A DNA stretch of 64,000 nt from Bacteroidales bacterium (GCA_012522855.1 JAAYJQ010000029.1:59725-123724), one strand, 5' to 3'. Numbered from the stretch's first letter, positions 17,876 through 26,233 are shown. Numbers and translations are program-made. Notes: generated from the letters alone by a model not told the origin.

Positions 17876-18412
17876 ATGACGGGTGAACGGAAAGTCGTGA
17901 TTTATTGCTCTTCGAGTTACGACATCGATCCTTCATTTAACCAAGTGGCGCGGGAAGTGACCCGCGCGCTTTGTTCACTCGGTTACTCCTTGGTTTCCGG
18001 AGGAGCGATTAAGGGAACGATGGGGGCTGTGGCCGACGAAGTGATTCGCTGCGGAGGACATCACATCGGGGTTCTGCCTCGGTTCATGGGTGATGACCGC
18101 TTCCCGGGACTGGATCAGTTGATCTGGAGCGAGAGTATGGACGAACGCAAAGAGAAGATGCGCGAGGACACCTGCGCGGTCATCGCCCTGCCCGGGGGGA
18201 TCGGGACACTGGATGAGTTGATCGGAACCTTCACACTGGCCAAACTCGGAAAATACGCCGGGAAAATCTATGCCTTGAACATCGGAGGCTTCTATGAACC
18301 GCTTAAAGCCCTGCTCGACCATTATGTGTCCATGGGAATGCTGGACGGAAACTCTCGGAAACTCATCGCGTTTCCGGACACGGTAGATGCCCTCATCAGA
18401 GATTTCAATTGA
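17876..18412 (+). CDS. LOG/TIGR00730-family Rossmann protein (putative nucleoside 5'-monophosphate phosphoribohydrolase)
   Basis: A 178-residue protein with the family's PGGIGTLDELIGTF motif (PGGxGTxxE, residues ~103-116), GGAIKGTMGAVADEV near residue 42 and SMDERKEKM. Characterised relatives release the base from cytokinin riboside or other nucleoside monophosphates, but several were first mislabelled lysine decarboxylases. The bacterial substrate is usually unknown. It starts 6 nt after the porin-like gene and ends just before the polyprenyl synthase. Confidence 0.85.
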   Translation: MTGERKVVIYCSSSYDIDPSFNQVAREVTRALCSLGYSLVSGGAIKGTMGAVADEVIRCGGHHIGVLPRFMGDDRFPGLDQLIWSESMDERKEKMREDTCAVIALPGGIGTLDELIGTFTLAKLGKYAGKIYALNIGGFYEPLKALLDHYVSMGMLDGNSRKLIAFPDTVDALIRDFN

Positions 18413-18419
18413 CCGCTTC

Positions 18420-19403
18420 ATGACCTTAGATGCGATTAAGTCATTTCTGGGAAACGACTGGATCCGGACCGAGTCCCTGATCCGGTCCTCTCTTGCGAGT
18501 GATATTGAACTGCTCAACCGCACCAACGAGGCCATTCTTTCACATTCCGGGAAGCAGCTGCGGCCTCTGGTATCCCTGCTCGTTGCCCGTGCCTGTTCGG
18601 GAGGCCTGGCGACCGAGGACAGCATTCGATTCGCTGCCGCCTCTGAATTACTTCACAACGCCACCCTTTTGCACGACGATGTGGCCGATTCCAGCCCAAG
18701 GCGTCGCGGCGTCCCAACGGTGATGTTCTTACTGGGCGGCCGGGCTTCGGTGCTCATCGGAGATTTTTGGCTGGTGAAGGCGCTCGGCAACGTCCTTGCC
18801 TCTTCCCGGGAGGATAATGAGGTGATCGGCATCTTCGCGCAGACGCTCTACTATCTGGCGGAAGGGGAAATGCTCCAGCTTCAGAAAGCCGAGACGGGCG
18901 ACACCGACGAAGACGCGTATTTACGGATCATCTACAGCAAGACAGCCTCCTTGTTCGAGACAACCGCGGTTTCCGCCGCCCTGTCGGTCAACGCTTCGGA
19001 AGAGCAAATCGCGGCTGCCCGGCACTATGCCGTCAACTTGGGCATCGCTTTTCAAATCAAGGATGACATCTTCGACTATTCGGACGACCAGGCCATCGGC
19101 AAGCCTGTAGGAGTCGACCTCGACGAACAAAAGATTACCCTTCCGCTGTTGGGCGCCTTGTCCCGTGTGGAGGCTCCGGTCGCGGCTTCGATCCGGGAGA
19201 AGATCGTGCATATTCACGAGCGCGAAGCGTACAAGCGCGAAATCATGTCGTTCGTCCACGAAAACGGAGGCATCGAGTATGCGACCGCGCAGTTGAATGA
19301 ATATGTGGCTCGGGCGATCCGCGCCCTCGATGCATTTCCGGAGTCCGAGGAAAAACGTTATCTTATACAGATCGCGGAATTCACCGCGGACAGGAAGGTA
19401 TGA
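18420..19403 (+). CDS. polyprenyl (octaprenyl-type) diphosphate synthase
   Basis: A 327-residue all-trans prenyltransferase that condenses isopentenyl diphosphate onto allylic diphosphates, here most likely for the menaquinone side chain. The first Asp-rich motif is in LLHDDVADSSPRRRG, with GKQLRPLVSLLVARA before it; the second is IKDDIFDYSDD. The start is placed at ATG 18420 (MTLDAIKSFLGNDWI); an in-frame upstream start would overlap the LOG gene by 26 nt. The stop overlaps holB by 4 nt, starting a tightly coupled run of five genes. Confidence 0.92.
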   Translation: MTLDAIKSFLGNDWIRTESLIRSSLASDIELLNRTNEAILSHSGKQLRPLVSLLVARACSGGLATEDSIRFAAASELLHNATLLHDDVADSSPRRRGVPTVMFLLGGRASVLIGDFWLVKALGNVLASSREDNEVIGIFAQTLYYLAEGEMLQLQKAETGDTDEDAYLRIIYSKTASLFETTAVSAALSVNASEEQIAAARHYAVNLGIAFQIKDDIFDYSDDQAIGKPVGVDLDEQKITLPLLGALSRVEAPVAASIREKIVHIHEREAYKREIMSFVHENGGIEYATAQLNEYVARAIRALDAFPESEEKRYLIQIAEFTADRKV

Positions 19404-20494
19404 CACTCGCGGAAATCAAAGGAAACCGGAATCTGGTAAAGGCACTGACGGGGATGGCCGAAAGCGGTCATATCCCCCATGCCCTTCTGTTCTCCGAGAA
19501 CGATGGTTGTGGTGCCTTTGCCCTCGTCCAGGCTTTTCTAGACGAACTTTTCGCCCATGATCACAAGGTGTCCGGTATGATCCATCCCGATGTCCGCTAT
19601 GTCTTCCCGATCGTTGGAGGAACGAGCCAGGCTCATGAAAGGCCCAAGGTCACATCCGAAACCTTTCTGGACAAGTTCCGGGATCTGGCTTCCGGGAATC
19701 CCTATTTTACGGAGGAGGAATACAACCTCGCCCTCGGTTTCGAGAAGAAGAGTACTTCGATTTCCGTGGGGGAGGCGCGGGTTCTCCTCGATAAGCTTGC
19801 CCTGACCCCGGTGGAGGGCGGATGGAACGCGGTGGTGTTTTATCTTCCGGAAAAGATGAACGCGGCGGCGGCCAACACCCTGCTGAAAGTGTTGGAGGAG
19901 CCCTCTGACAAGATTCTTTTTTTGATGATCACCCATGCGACTGAAAAAGTGCTACCGACGATCACCTCTCGTTGCCAGGGACTTCGCGTGCTGCCCTATT
20001 CCAGAGAGGAGATCACGGAGATTTTGACCGGACAGTTCGGCAAGTCGGAAGGCGAGGCCGCTCGGGCGGCGTTACGGGCGGACGGCAGTGTCGGGGAGGC
20101 CTTGCGCTTTCTGTCCGACCGGGAAGATTACAAAGCACAGACGGAACTGTTCTCGAATCTGATAAATGCGCTGATTTCCAAGGATTTGATTCCCGCGCTT
20201 GCCTGTGCCGACACCATGGCTGCGCTGCCATCGCGTGAAAAACAGAAAGCTTTTTGTAAATTTGCGGTAGAGAACCTTCGGAAAATTTTTCTGCTGCAGC
20301 AAGGGCTGCGCGAACTTGCCGGTCTCTCTGAAGAGGAGAATTCTTTCTTTACGATGGCGGCAGATCGGTGCAAGAAGAGTTTTCCAAGAAAAGCAATGGC
20401 GGTTTTCGACCGGGCGCAGCTGTTGATTGATAGGAATGTAAACCAGAAAATCCTGTTCTGCGATTTGGTAAACCGCTTGTATGAAAACATATGA
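19400..20494 (+). CDS. holB: DNA polymerase III subunit delta' (clamp loader)
   Basis: A 364-residue clamp-loader subunit. It shows LVKALTGMAESGHIPHALLFSENDGCGAFALVQAF at the degenerate nucleotide site (no working Walker A lysine, as expected for delta'), followed by the conserved core MNAAAANTLLKVLEEPSDKILFLMITHATEKVLPTITSRCQGLRVLP with the SRC motif. The C-terminal third is the clamp-loader collar region. ATGA overlaps join it to the polyprenyl synthase and ricT genes. With dnaX at 57.9 kb, two clamp-loader parts are in this window. Confidence 0.92.
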   Translation: MTLAEIKGNRNLVKALTGMAESGHIPHALLFSENDGCGAFALVQAFLDELFAHDHKVSGMIHPDVRYVFPIVGGTSQAHERPKVTSETFLDKFRDLASGNPYFTEEEYNLALGFEKKSTSISVGEARVLLDKLALTPVEGGWNAVVFYLPEKMNAAAANTLLKVLEEPSDKILFLMITHATEKVLPTITSRCQGLRVLPYSREEITEILTGQFGKSEGEAARAALRADGSVGEALRFLSDREDYKAQTELFSNLINALISKDLIPALACADTMAALPSREKQKAFCKFAVENLRKIFLLQQGLRELAGLSEEENSFFTMAADRCKKSFPRKAMAVFDRAQLLIDRNVNQKILFCDLVNRLYENI

Positions 20495-21690
20495 TGATCA
20501 ATAACACAACTAGCGAAAGCATATGGTTTGACTGCAACAGAGGGTGCACGGTATCGGTGAATCCCAAAACCGGGGAAATCGATTGCAATTACCGTCAAGG
20601 CTGCTGCAAACTGGGCGATTACAATTGGCTCAAAGGAGTCACGCAGGAACAATACAACGACCTCTTCGAGGTCCGTTTCAAGAACACCCGGAAAGCATTC
20701 TTCGTGAATGCTTCCGGTCAAGGCATCAAGACCGGGGATCTGGTGGTCGTGGAGGCGGTGAACGGGCATGACCTCGGCATCGTAACCTTGGAGGGGCCCA
20801 TCCTGGCGCGCCAAATGAAGTGCAAGCATGTGGATCCTGCATCGACTACGCTCAAGAAAATCTATCGGAAGGCAAAGCCGCTGGACATCGCCAAGTGGCA
20901 AGAAGCGATCGCGCGGGAGCAAGAGACCATGATCCAGGCGCGCAGAATTGCCGCCGAATTGGGCCTGGATATGAAGATCGGGGATGTTGAGTTCCAGGGA
21001 GACGGCACCAAGGCCATCTTCTACTACATTGCGGACGGGAGGGTTGATTTTCGGCAACTGATCAAAGTTTTTGCGGAAGAATTCCGGATCCGGATCGAGA
21101 TGAAGCAGATCGGTGCCCGGCAGGAAGCCGGTCTGATTGGAGGCTTGGGCGTGTGCGGCAGAGAACTCTGTTGCGCCAACTACATTACCAACTTCCAGTC
21201 CATTTCCACCTCCGCGGCGCGGACACAGGATCTTTCCCTCAATCCGCAGAAGCTTGCCGGACAGTGCGGCAAACTGAAGTGCTGCCTCAACTACGAGGTT
21301 TCGAACTATGTAGACGCGCAGTCCCGGATTCCCAAGGTATCCGAACCGCTGGAATTCCAGGACGGGCCGGCTTATCTCGTGAAGACGGACATCCTGCAGG
21401 AAGTCTTGTACTTCTCCTACGAAAAAGGCTCTTTGTCCAATCTGTTCCCGCTGGCTGCTTCCGAAGTCCGGAAAATCATCATGATGAACCGGAACGGCGA
21501 GAAACCCGATTCGCTGAAGACGGAACCGGAACCTCGTGGGCCTCAATTTGTTTCCGCGGTCGGCGACGACAGCATCAGCCGCTTCGACAAACCCAAGAAA
21601 AAGAATCGCAAAGGGCGCAGCGGTCGCGGTAACCGAAAAAACGCGAAGCCTCGTCCAGGCCGCCAATCGGGCAATCCGTCCAAGAATTGA
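20491..21690 (+). CDS. ricT: PSP1-domain RicT/YaaT-family protein
   Basis: A 399-residue protein of the RicT family. The PSP1 C-terminal domain core is IFYYIADGRVDFRQLIKVFAEEFRIRIEMKQIGARQEAGLIGGLGVCGRELCC. Cysteine pairs in CGRELCC and GQCGKLKCCLNYE are the residues that bind an Fe-S cluster in B. subtilis RicT. An additional Cys-rich N-terminus (CNRGCTV...CNYRQGCCKLGDYNWL) and a very basic last 35 residues (Lys/Arg/Asn/Gly) are visible; the tail suggests nucleic-acid contact (inference). In Firmicutes the Ric complex affects RNase Y-dependent mRNA processing; its job in Bacteroidetes is not established. The holB-ricT-gldH order is typical of Bacteroidales. Confidence 0.85.
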   Translation: MMINNTTSESIWFDCNRGCTVSVNPKTGEIDCNYRQGCCKLGDYNWLKGVTQEQYNDLFEVRFKNTRKAFFVNASGQGIKTGDLVVVEAVNGHDLGIVTLEGPILARQMKCKHVDPASTTLKKIYRKAKPLDIAKWQEAIAREQETMIQARRIAAELGLDMKIGDVEFQGDGTKAIFYYIADGRVDFRQLIKVFAEEFRIRIEMKQIGARQEAGLIGGLGVCGRELCCANYITNFQSISTSAARTQDLSLNPQKLAGQCGKLKCCLNYEVSNYVDAQSRIPKVSEPLEFQDGPAYLVKTDILQEVLYFSYEKGSLSNLFPLAASEVRKIIMMNRNGEKPDSLKTEPEPRGPQFVSAVGDDSISRFDKPKKKNRKGRSGRGNRKNAKPRPGRQSGNPSKN

Positions 21691-22133
21691 TGCGGAGGAC
21701 CGTTCTCATAGTCCTGATCGCCTGGGCAGCCTTCTCCTGCGCGCGACCTGTTTCCCAAGGATCCTTTGTCCGGAGGGAGAAAGCGGGCATCGGCAACCTG
21801 TATTCTTTTGAATTGGATCTATCGGACTCGACCATCTCGTACCGGATTTCGTTCTGCACGCGAAGGGATCGTAAGCCGTTCGCGCCTTTCAGCGATGAGG
21901 ATATCCGTCTGAGAGTGCGGTGGACTTCTCCGTCCGACTCCTCCTATTCCGAAGAAGCGGTTCTCGCAGCTGGAACTGTCGTTGATTCGGCTTACTTCTA
22001 CCGGGATTATCTGGCTTCCTTCAAGCGGGATTTCCGGCCCTTCGAGCCTGGGGTTTGGCGGGTGCGGGTACAAGTGGCCGGTGGCGGCGAGGATCTCCTG
22101 GGTTTGGGAATCATCTGCGACAGGGAGGAATGA
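21690..22133 (+). CDS. gldH: GldH-family gliding-motility lipoprotein
   Basis: A 147-residue lipoprotein. The start is the ATG at 21690 (TGATG overlap with ricT), giving MRRTVLIVLIAWAAFSCARP, a lipoprotein signal with acylated Cys17. The body matches GldH by YSFELDLSDSTISYRISFCTRR, RLRVRWTSPSDSSYSEEAV and the DFRPFEPGVWRVRVQVAG segment. GldH was found through Flavobacterium gliding mutants, but it is kept in many non-gliding gut Bacteroidales, so a motility role here is doubtful. It is coupled to trmB by ATGA. Confidence 0.8.
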   Translation: MRRTVLIVLIAWAAFSCARPVSQGSFVRREKAGIGNLYSFELDLSDSTISYRISFCTRRDRKPFAPFSDEDIRLRVRWTSPSDSSYSEEAVLAAGTVVDSAYFYRDYLASFKRDFRPFEPGVWRVRVQVAGGGEDLLGLGIICDREE

Positions 22134-22927
22134 TGGGGCACGGAAAACGGAAAAAATTCGCCGAGAATGAAACCTTCCGATGCCTGCTGCAGCCGGCTTC
22201 TTCAGAAGTAATCGACCGCCGGGAATCTTCCGGCCTTGTGCTGAAGGACCATTCCGTGAAAGGACATTGGAACGAAAAAATGTTCGCTGCCGCGCAGCCG
22301 ATCGTACTGGAACTGGGATGCGGAAAGGGGGAGTACACGATCGATCTGTCACAGCGTATCCCGGGGCGCAACTACATCGGGGTGGACATCAAGGGAGCAC
22401 GGCTTTGGAAAGGGGCCAAATTCGCGACCTTGCATCAGTTGCCCAATGTGGCCTTCCTCCGCACACGGATCGAGTTTATCGAGGCCTTTTTCGCCCCCGG
22501 CGAAGTTTCCGAAATCTGGCTGACCTTTTCCGACCCGCAGCTCAAGAGCGAGAATTCGCGCCTCACCAGTCCGCTGTTCCTGGAGCGGTATCGCAAGTTC
22601 CTGCGTCCCGGCGGCATCGTCCACCTCAAGACCGACAGCCGCTTCCTGTATGAATATTCCCGGGCAGTGGCCGTCGAAAACGGCCTGCGGATCCTCGCCG
22701 CTACCACCGATCTGTATGGTGACCGGGATGCCGACCCGACTGCCCCGGGCGGCGCACTCTTCGAGGTGCAGACCTTCTATGAACGGATGTTCTTGAAGCA
22801 AGGCTACAAGATCACTTATCTGTCCTTCACCCTCGACCACGAAGGGCCCTATCTGCACCCGTCCGATTTCGATTCCGACTATTGGCGCTCCGTAGAAGGC
22901 CCCCGCCAGATCCTCCGCAACGTCTGA
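22130..22927 (+). CDS. trmB: tRNA (guanine-N7-)-methyltransferase
   Basis: A SAM enzyme that makes m7G46 in the tRNA variable loop; cytoplasmic. ATG codons at 22130 and 22133 are both usable, and the first gives a 4-nt overlap with gldH and 265 residues. The SAM motif is VLELGCGKGEYTIDL. IGVDIKGARLWKGAKFA, WLTFSDPQLKSENSRLTSPLFLERY and the PGGIVHLKTDSRFLYEYS segment are all TrmB hallmarks (in the usual TFPDP motif the first Pro is Ser here, TFSDP). It is last in the run before the repeat island. Confidence 0.92.
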   Translation: MMGHGKRKKFAENETFRCLLQPASSEVIDRRESSGLVLKDHSVKGHWNEKMFAAAQPIVLELGCGKGEYTIDLSQRIPGRNYIGVDIKGARLWKGAKFATLHQLPNVAFLRTRIEFIEAFFAPGEVSEIWLTFSDPQLKSENSRLTSPLFLERYRKFLRPGGIVHLKTDSRFLYEYSRAVAVENGLRILAATTDLYGDRDADPTAPGGALFEVQTFYERMFLKQGYKITYLSFTLDHEGPYLHPSDFDSDYWRSVEGPRQILRNV

Positions 22928-22929
22928 GC

Positions 22930-23044
22930 GCGGTCTGCCTCACTTCTCGACACTACCATCCGGGACGTATTCTCCGCAAGGTTTGATCGCGGTCTGATCA
23001 CTTCTGGACTACCATCCGGGACGTATTCTCTGCAAGGCTTGATC
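22930..23044. repeat. two tandem copies of a ~56-bp unit directly after trmB
   Basis: Copy 1 (22930-22988) and copy 2 (22989-23044) both run from GCGGTCTG to TTGATC and share the block ACTACCATCCGGGACGTATTCT (22952 on and 23008 on). They differ by a few substitutions and a 3-nt indel; a third partial copy starts at 23045 (GCGGCCC). The sequence starts 2 nt after the trmB stop. It is unrelated to the palindromes that follow. Confidence 0.85.
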
Positions 23045-23095
23045 GCGGCCCTTTTCCGCCCGCCGCATCGGACTGCAGCCCTCTCCTCACCCTGC

Positions 23096-23380
23096 AGAGT
23101 GTAGATTATTCACACCTTGAGGTCGCCTCTGCTCATTATCAAACACTTGCCTTTGAAGGAGTGCAGATTATTCACTCCGTGGGTGGACGGTTGCTGACTT
23201 CCAACAGCTTGCGGTTGAAGGAGTGTCTGAATATTCATACCTTGAGACAACGAGGCGCCCTGTAGCTCCTTCTAGGGATGGTGGCGCTCACAAGGAGTGA
23301 AATATTCGTCACACCTTGAGGTTGCCTTTTCTCATTGTCAAGCACTTATCTTTGAAGGAGTGCAGATTATTCATTCCTCG
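23096..23380. repeat. left array of five REP-like imperfect palindromes
   Basis: Five units share a GGAGTG - TATTC - CACTCC plan. R1 is 23097-23116, R2 23158-23178, R3 23220-23242, R4 23291-23318 and R5 23357-23377; a decayed sixth lies near 23435. R2 reads GGAGTG, 9 nt, CACTCC. R4 has 10-nt arms CAAGGAGTGA/TCACACCTTG with one mismatch and an 8-nt loop. Starts are 61-74 bp apart. The spacers also recur (CTGACTTCCAAC, CCTTCTAGGGRTGG, TCAAGCACTTA). R2-R5 reappear as R7-R10 on the far side of the transposase-like gene. Confidence 0.85.
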
Positions 23381-23521
23381 CGTAGGGCCTTGCAGACTGT
23401 TAAGGCATTGGCTGACATCCAACGTCTCGCTTCTGGAAGAGTGAAGACGTGGGTAAGCATTCCGAGCATTAGATGGGTACTTTTTTTATCGGATTCTTCT
23501 GCAAAAGTCAAGATATATTCA

Positions 23522-23529
23522 TAAATTTG
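23522..23529 (+). promoter_or_regulatory. promoter -7 element of the RAYT gene
   Basis: TAAATTTG is a perfect TAnnTTTG match, 59 nt before the ATG at 23589. No convincing -33 element is seen. Confidence 0.5.
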
Positions 23530-23588
23530 AAGCAAGACGGACAGACGGCAAAGCAGACGGGGTTCCGCCGGTCACGTCTTCCAATTGA

Positions 23589-24545
23589 ATGAACCTAAGA
23601 ACTTTCGAACAAACTATGCAAAAACATTGTTTTCACATCTGCACTAAAGGCATTGCCGGGGTTGATCTTTTCAAGGATAAAACAGACTTCATTGCCGGGG
23701 TGAACCGTTTCGCGGTGGCCTTCAAACTGTACGACGAGCATGTTGTCGTCATTCTTGTCGTTTTCGTCTCCACGCATTTCCATGCTCTCGTCTATTGCAC
23801 ATACGAGGAAGCCAAGATTTGCCTTTATCGTTTCAAGAAGTTGTATAGCATGTGGTATTCACGGCGATACGGCAAATCGAAAATCTGGATGCATGTACCC
23901 TGCAAGATTCAGATCTGCGACGACTTTGAATACAGGAAGAATGTCATCGGTTATATCGGGAACAATCCTCGTAAACATCACGAGACGGACAACCCCTTCA
24001 TGTGGCCGTGGAGTTCAATCCGGATCTGTTTTGACAACAACAATGTGGCGGAAATCCACGATGCGAAGATTCTCCGTTTGACGCATTACCAGAAACAAAG
24101 GATGCTGGGAACCACGAAACTCGTTCCTGATTCCTGGAAAATCAACCAGGACGGCATGTTGACGTACAAGTCTTTTGTCGAACCCAAAATGCTTGAGAAT
24201 GATGTCAAGTCGATCAATTCCCTTACCTACTTGATCAACAAATCGAATGTGGTGAATTCCGACGGGGAAGTGGAAGAACATCGTGCGAATGATCGCGGGG
24301 TGCGCGAATTGATCGTTTCAATGGTTCCGCGCCTCTTTCCTGATCTTAGATTGTCCATTCCGATCGAGCAAACGGAATATTCCGCCGCGACCCCGTATGG
24401 CCGTTCGCGAATTAACGGCCAACTGAAGAATTTGTCACACTGGTTGCTGTCGCAACTTTCCGCTTCTCAGAAACAACTGCTCTCGGATGAGCTTCGAAAT
24501 CGCTTCGGAATCTATCCTTCCGTGATTCGGCGCGTGATCAACTGA
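23589..24545 (+). CDS. REP-associated tyrosine transposase-like protein (RAYT, Y1/HUH family)
   Basis: A 318-residue protein of the IS200/RAYT type. The HUH metal motif is VSTHFHALVY, with His63-Phe-His65. Downstream, YRKNVIGYIGNNPRKH (residues 115-130) followed by WPWSSI matches the YIxxNPxxx...W.SS signature of RAYTs, and Tyr122 is the likely nucleophile (Tyr115 is an alternative). Known relatives cut and rejoin single-stranded REP hairpins. A ~170-residue C-terminal extension beyond the catalytic core ends in a helical segment that could be an HTH. The reading frame is intact. The gene is flanked on both sides by palindrome arrays, and by eye is less GC-rich than its neighbours, which suggests acquisition. 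No terminal inverted repeats or TnpB partner are present, so it is not a complete insertion sequence. Confidence 0.8.
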   Translation: MNLRTFEQTMQKHCFHICTKGIAGVDLFKDKTDFIAGVNRFAVAFKLYDEHVVVILVVFVSTHFHALVYCTYEEAKICLYRFKKLYSMWYSRRYGKSKIWMHVPCKIQICDDFEYRKNVIGYIGNNPRKHHETDNPFMWPWSSIRICFDNNNVAEIHDAKILRLTHYQKQRMLGTTKLVPDSWKINQDGMLTYKSFVEPKMLENDVKSINSLTYLINKSNVVNSDGEVEEHRANDRGVRELIVSMVPRLFPDLRLSIPIEQTEYSAATPYGRSRINGQLKNLSHWLLSQLSASQKQLLSDELRNRFGIYPSVIRRVIN

Positions 24546-24627
24546 TCGTTTCATCTTTTTCTGCGTGGGAGTGCTGCTCGTTCCGGGTCCTCGTTGCCGG
24601 AGTCGGTTTGTTGTGCCTCATTCTTTT

Positions 24628-24920
24628 TCTTGAGGAGTGCAGAATATTCATTCCGTGAGCGGATGGTGGCTGACTTCCAACGGCTTGCAACTCGAGGAGT
24701 GTCTGAATATTCATACCTTGAGGCAGCGAGACGTGCTGCAGCCCCTTCTAGGGGTGGCGGCGCTCACAAGGAGTGAAATGTTCGTCACTCCTTGCGATCG
24801 GCCATATTCATTTTCAAGCACTTACCTTTGAAGGAATGCAGAATATTCACTCCGTGAGGCAGCAGGCAGCAGATTGTCAACGACTTGCATTTGAAGGAGT
24901 GCAGAATATTCATTCCGCAG
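24628..24920. repeat. right array of five REP-like palindromes
   Basis: R7 is 24634-24654, R8 24696-24717, R9 24767-24794, R10 24833-24853 and R11 24896-24916. R7 and R11 are identical 21-mers (GGAGTG, CAGAATATT, CATTCC). R9 is a perfect palindrome: CAAGGAGTGA at 24767-24776 and TCACTCCTTG at 24785-24794 around an 8-nt loop. R7-R10 keep exactly the spacing of R2-R5, each shifted by 1476 bp. The array ends 37 bp before the stop codon of the convergent U32 gene. No gene is seen in 24546-24952. Confidence 0.88.
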
Positions 24921-24952
24921 GCAAACAAGCACGCAGGCGCGGCGGAGGACCG

Positions 24953-26233
24953 CTAGCGGCTGTCGGAGGGCTGATTCTCGACCCAGCGGTAGACTTTGTC
25001 GCCGCGGCGGAGCTTCCGCTCTCCCTTCCAGTCGTCGTCGAACCGGACGGGGATCGAGCAGCGGTCTCCTTTCCGGGCTTCGGCAGCGGACTGGAGATCC
25101 ACCCGGAGTTCGGAAACCCGGCAGGCATACACTCCGGTCGTCGCGCCGATGACCAGCAGGTCGTCCCCGACCTGGATCAGACCGCTGTCCAGTGTAATTT
25201 CGGCCACCGCGATCCGGTCAAACCAGTTCGTGATCTTGCCGACATATTCCTTGCGGCGCGTCGCCTGGCTCCCGTAGACTTCGCTCCACTGCCCGAGACG
25301 GGCGCCTTGGTACCACCCGTCCCAAAAGCCCCGGTTGAATACGGCTCCGAGTTTTCGCTTCAAGGCGGCGGTCAACTCCGGGGTATAGGTGCCGGCGCAG
25401 ATGGCGTCGGCTGCCCGGCGGTAGCATTCCGTGGCCACGCGCACATACTCGGCGCTCCGGGCGCGTCCTTCGATTTTGAATACCCGGACGCCCGCGTCCA
25501 CGATCTTGTCCAGGAACTCGATCGTGCAAAGGTCTTTCGGAGACAGGATGTAGCGGTTGTCGAGATGCAACTGCGTTCCGGTTTCCAGGTCGGTCGCCTC
25601 GTATCCGCGCCGGCAGATCTGGTAACAGTCTCCCCGGTTCGCGGAATGTCCGCAGGTCTGCAGGCTCAGGTAGCATTGTCCGGAAACGGCCATGCAGAGC
25701 GCTCCGTGGACGAACATTTCGATCCGGACGGGTTTTCCGGAAGGGCCTGTGATGTTCTCGCGCTCGATGGCTGCATAGATCTCCCGGACCTGGTCGAGAT
25801 TCAGTTCCCTTGCGAGCACGATCACGTCGGCGAACTGCGCGTAAAACCGCAGGGATTCCACATTGGAGATGCTCAACTGGGTGCTGATGTGGACTTCCAG
25901 GCCGATCCGGCGGCACCAGGCGATGGCTGCCATGTCCGAAGCGATGATGGCATCCACTCCGGCGGCCTTGGCGGCATCCAGGGCTTCCCGCATGGCCTGC
26001 AGATCTTCTTGATAAAGGGTGATGTTGAGGGTCATATAGGTCCGGACCCCGGCTTCCCGGCAGATTCGGACGATCTCGGGCAGATTCTCGGTCTGGAAAT
26101 TGCTTGCGGAATGCGAGCGCATGTTCAGGTGCCCGATTCCAAAATACACGGAATCGGCCCCTCCTTGAAGGGCGGCATGCAGGCATTCGAAATTGCCTGC
26201 GGGGGACATGATTTCCAACGGGCGCTTTTCCAT
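24953..26233 (-). CDS. peptidase U32 family protein
   Basis: A 426-residue protein. The ATG at 26233 gives MEKRPLEIMSPAGNFECLHAALQGGADSVYFG, the standard U32 N-terminus; a further upstream TTG lies inside the promoter element. It shows the TIM-barrel pattern (DAIIASDMAAIAWCRRIGLEVHISTQLSISN) and the family signature EMFVHGALCMAVSGQCYLS, followed by the Cys cluster CGHSANRGDCYQICRRGY likely to bind an Fe-S cluster. Several bacterial U32 proteins (TrhP/YegQ, RlhA, UbiU/V) serve RNA hydroxylation or quinone hydroxylation rather than proteolysis. TrhP-like tRNA modification is the better guess, but not proven here. Confidence 0.86.
   Translation of the reverse strand: MEKRPLEIMSPAGNFECLHAALQGGADSVYFGIGHLNMRSHSASNFQTENLPEIVRICREAGVRTYMTLNITLYQEDLQAMREALDAAKAAGVDAIIASDMAAIAWCRRIGLEVHISTQLSISNVESLRFYAQFADVIVLARELNLDQVREIYAAIERENITGPSGKPVRIEMFVHGALCMAVSGQCYLSLQTCGHSANRGDCYQICRRGYEATDLETGTQLHLDNRYILSPKDLCTIEFLDKIVDAGVRVFKIEGRARSAEYVRVATECYRRAADAICAGTYTPELTAALKRKLGAVFNRGFWDGWYQGARLGQWSEVYGSQATRRKEYVGKITNWFDRIAVAEITLDSGLIQVGDDLLVIGATTGVYACRVSELRVDLQSAAEARKGDRCSIPVRFDDDWKGERKLRRGDKVYRWVENQPSDSR

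Noticed and set aside
23589..24545. Complete IS200/IS605 insertion sequence
   Set aside because: There is no TnpB, no defined left and right end hairpins with tetranucleotide targets, and the protein signature fits RAYT rather than IS200 TnpA.
23096..24920. CRISPR array
   Set aside because: Units are ~28 bp with ~35-45 bp between them, which looks superficially CRISPR-like, but the repeats are degenerate, fall into three sub-types, and the spacers themselves recur. No cas genes are present. REP-like palindromes explain the pattern better.
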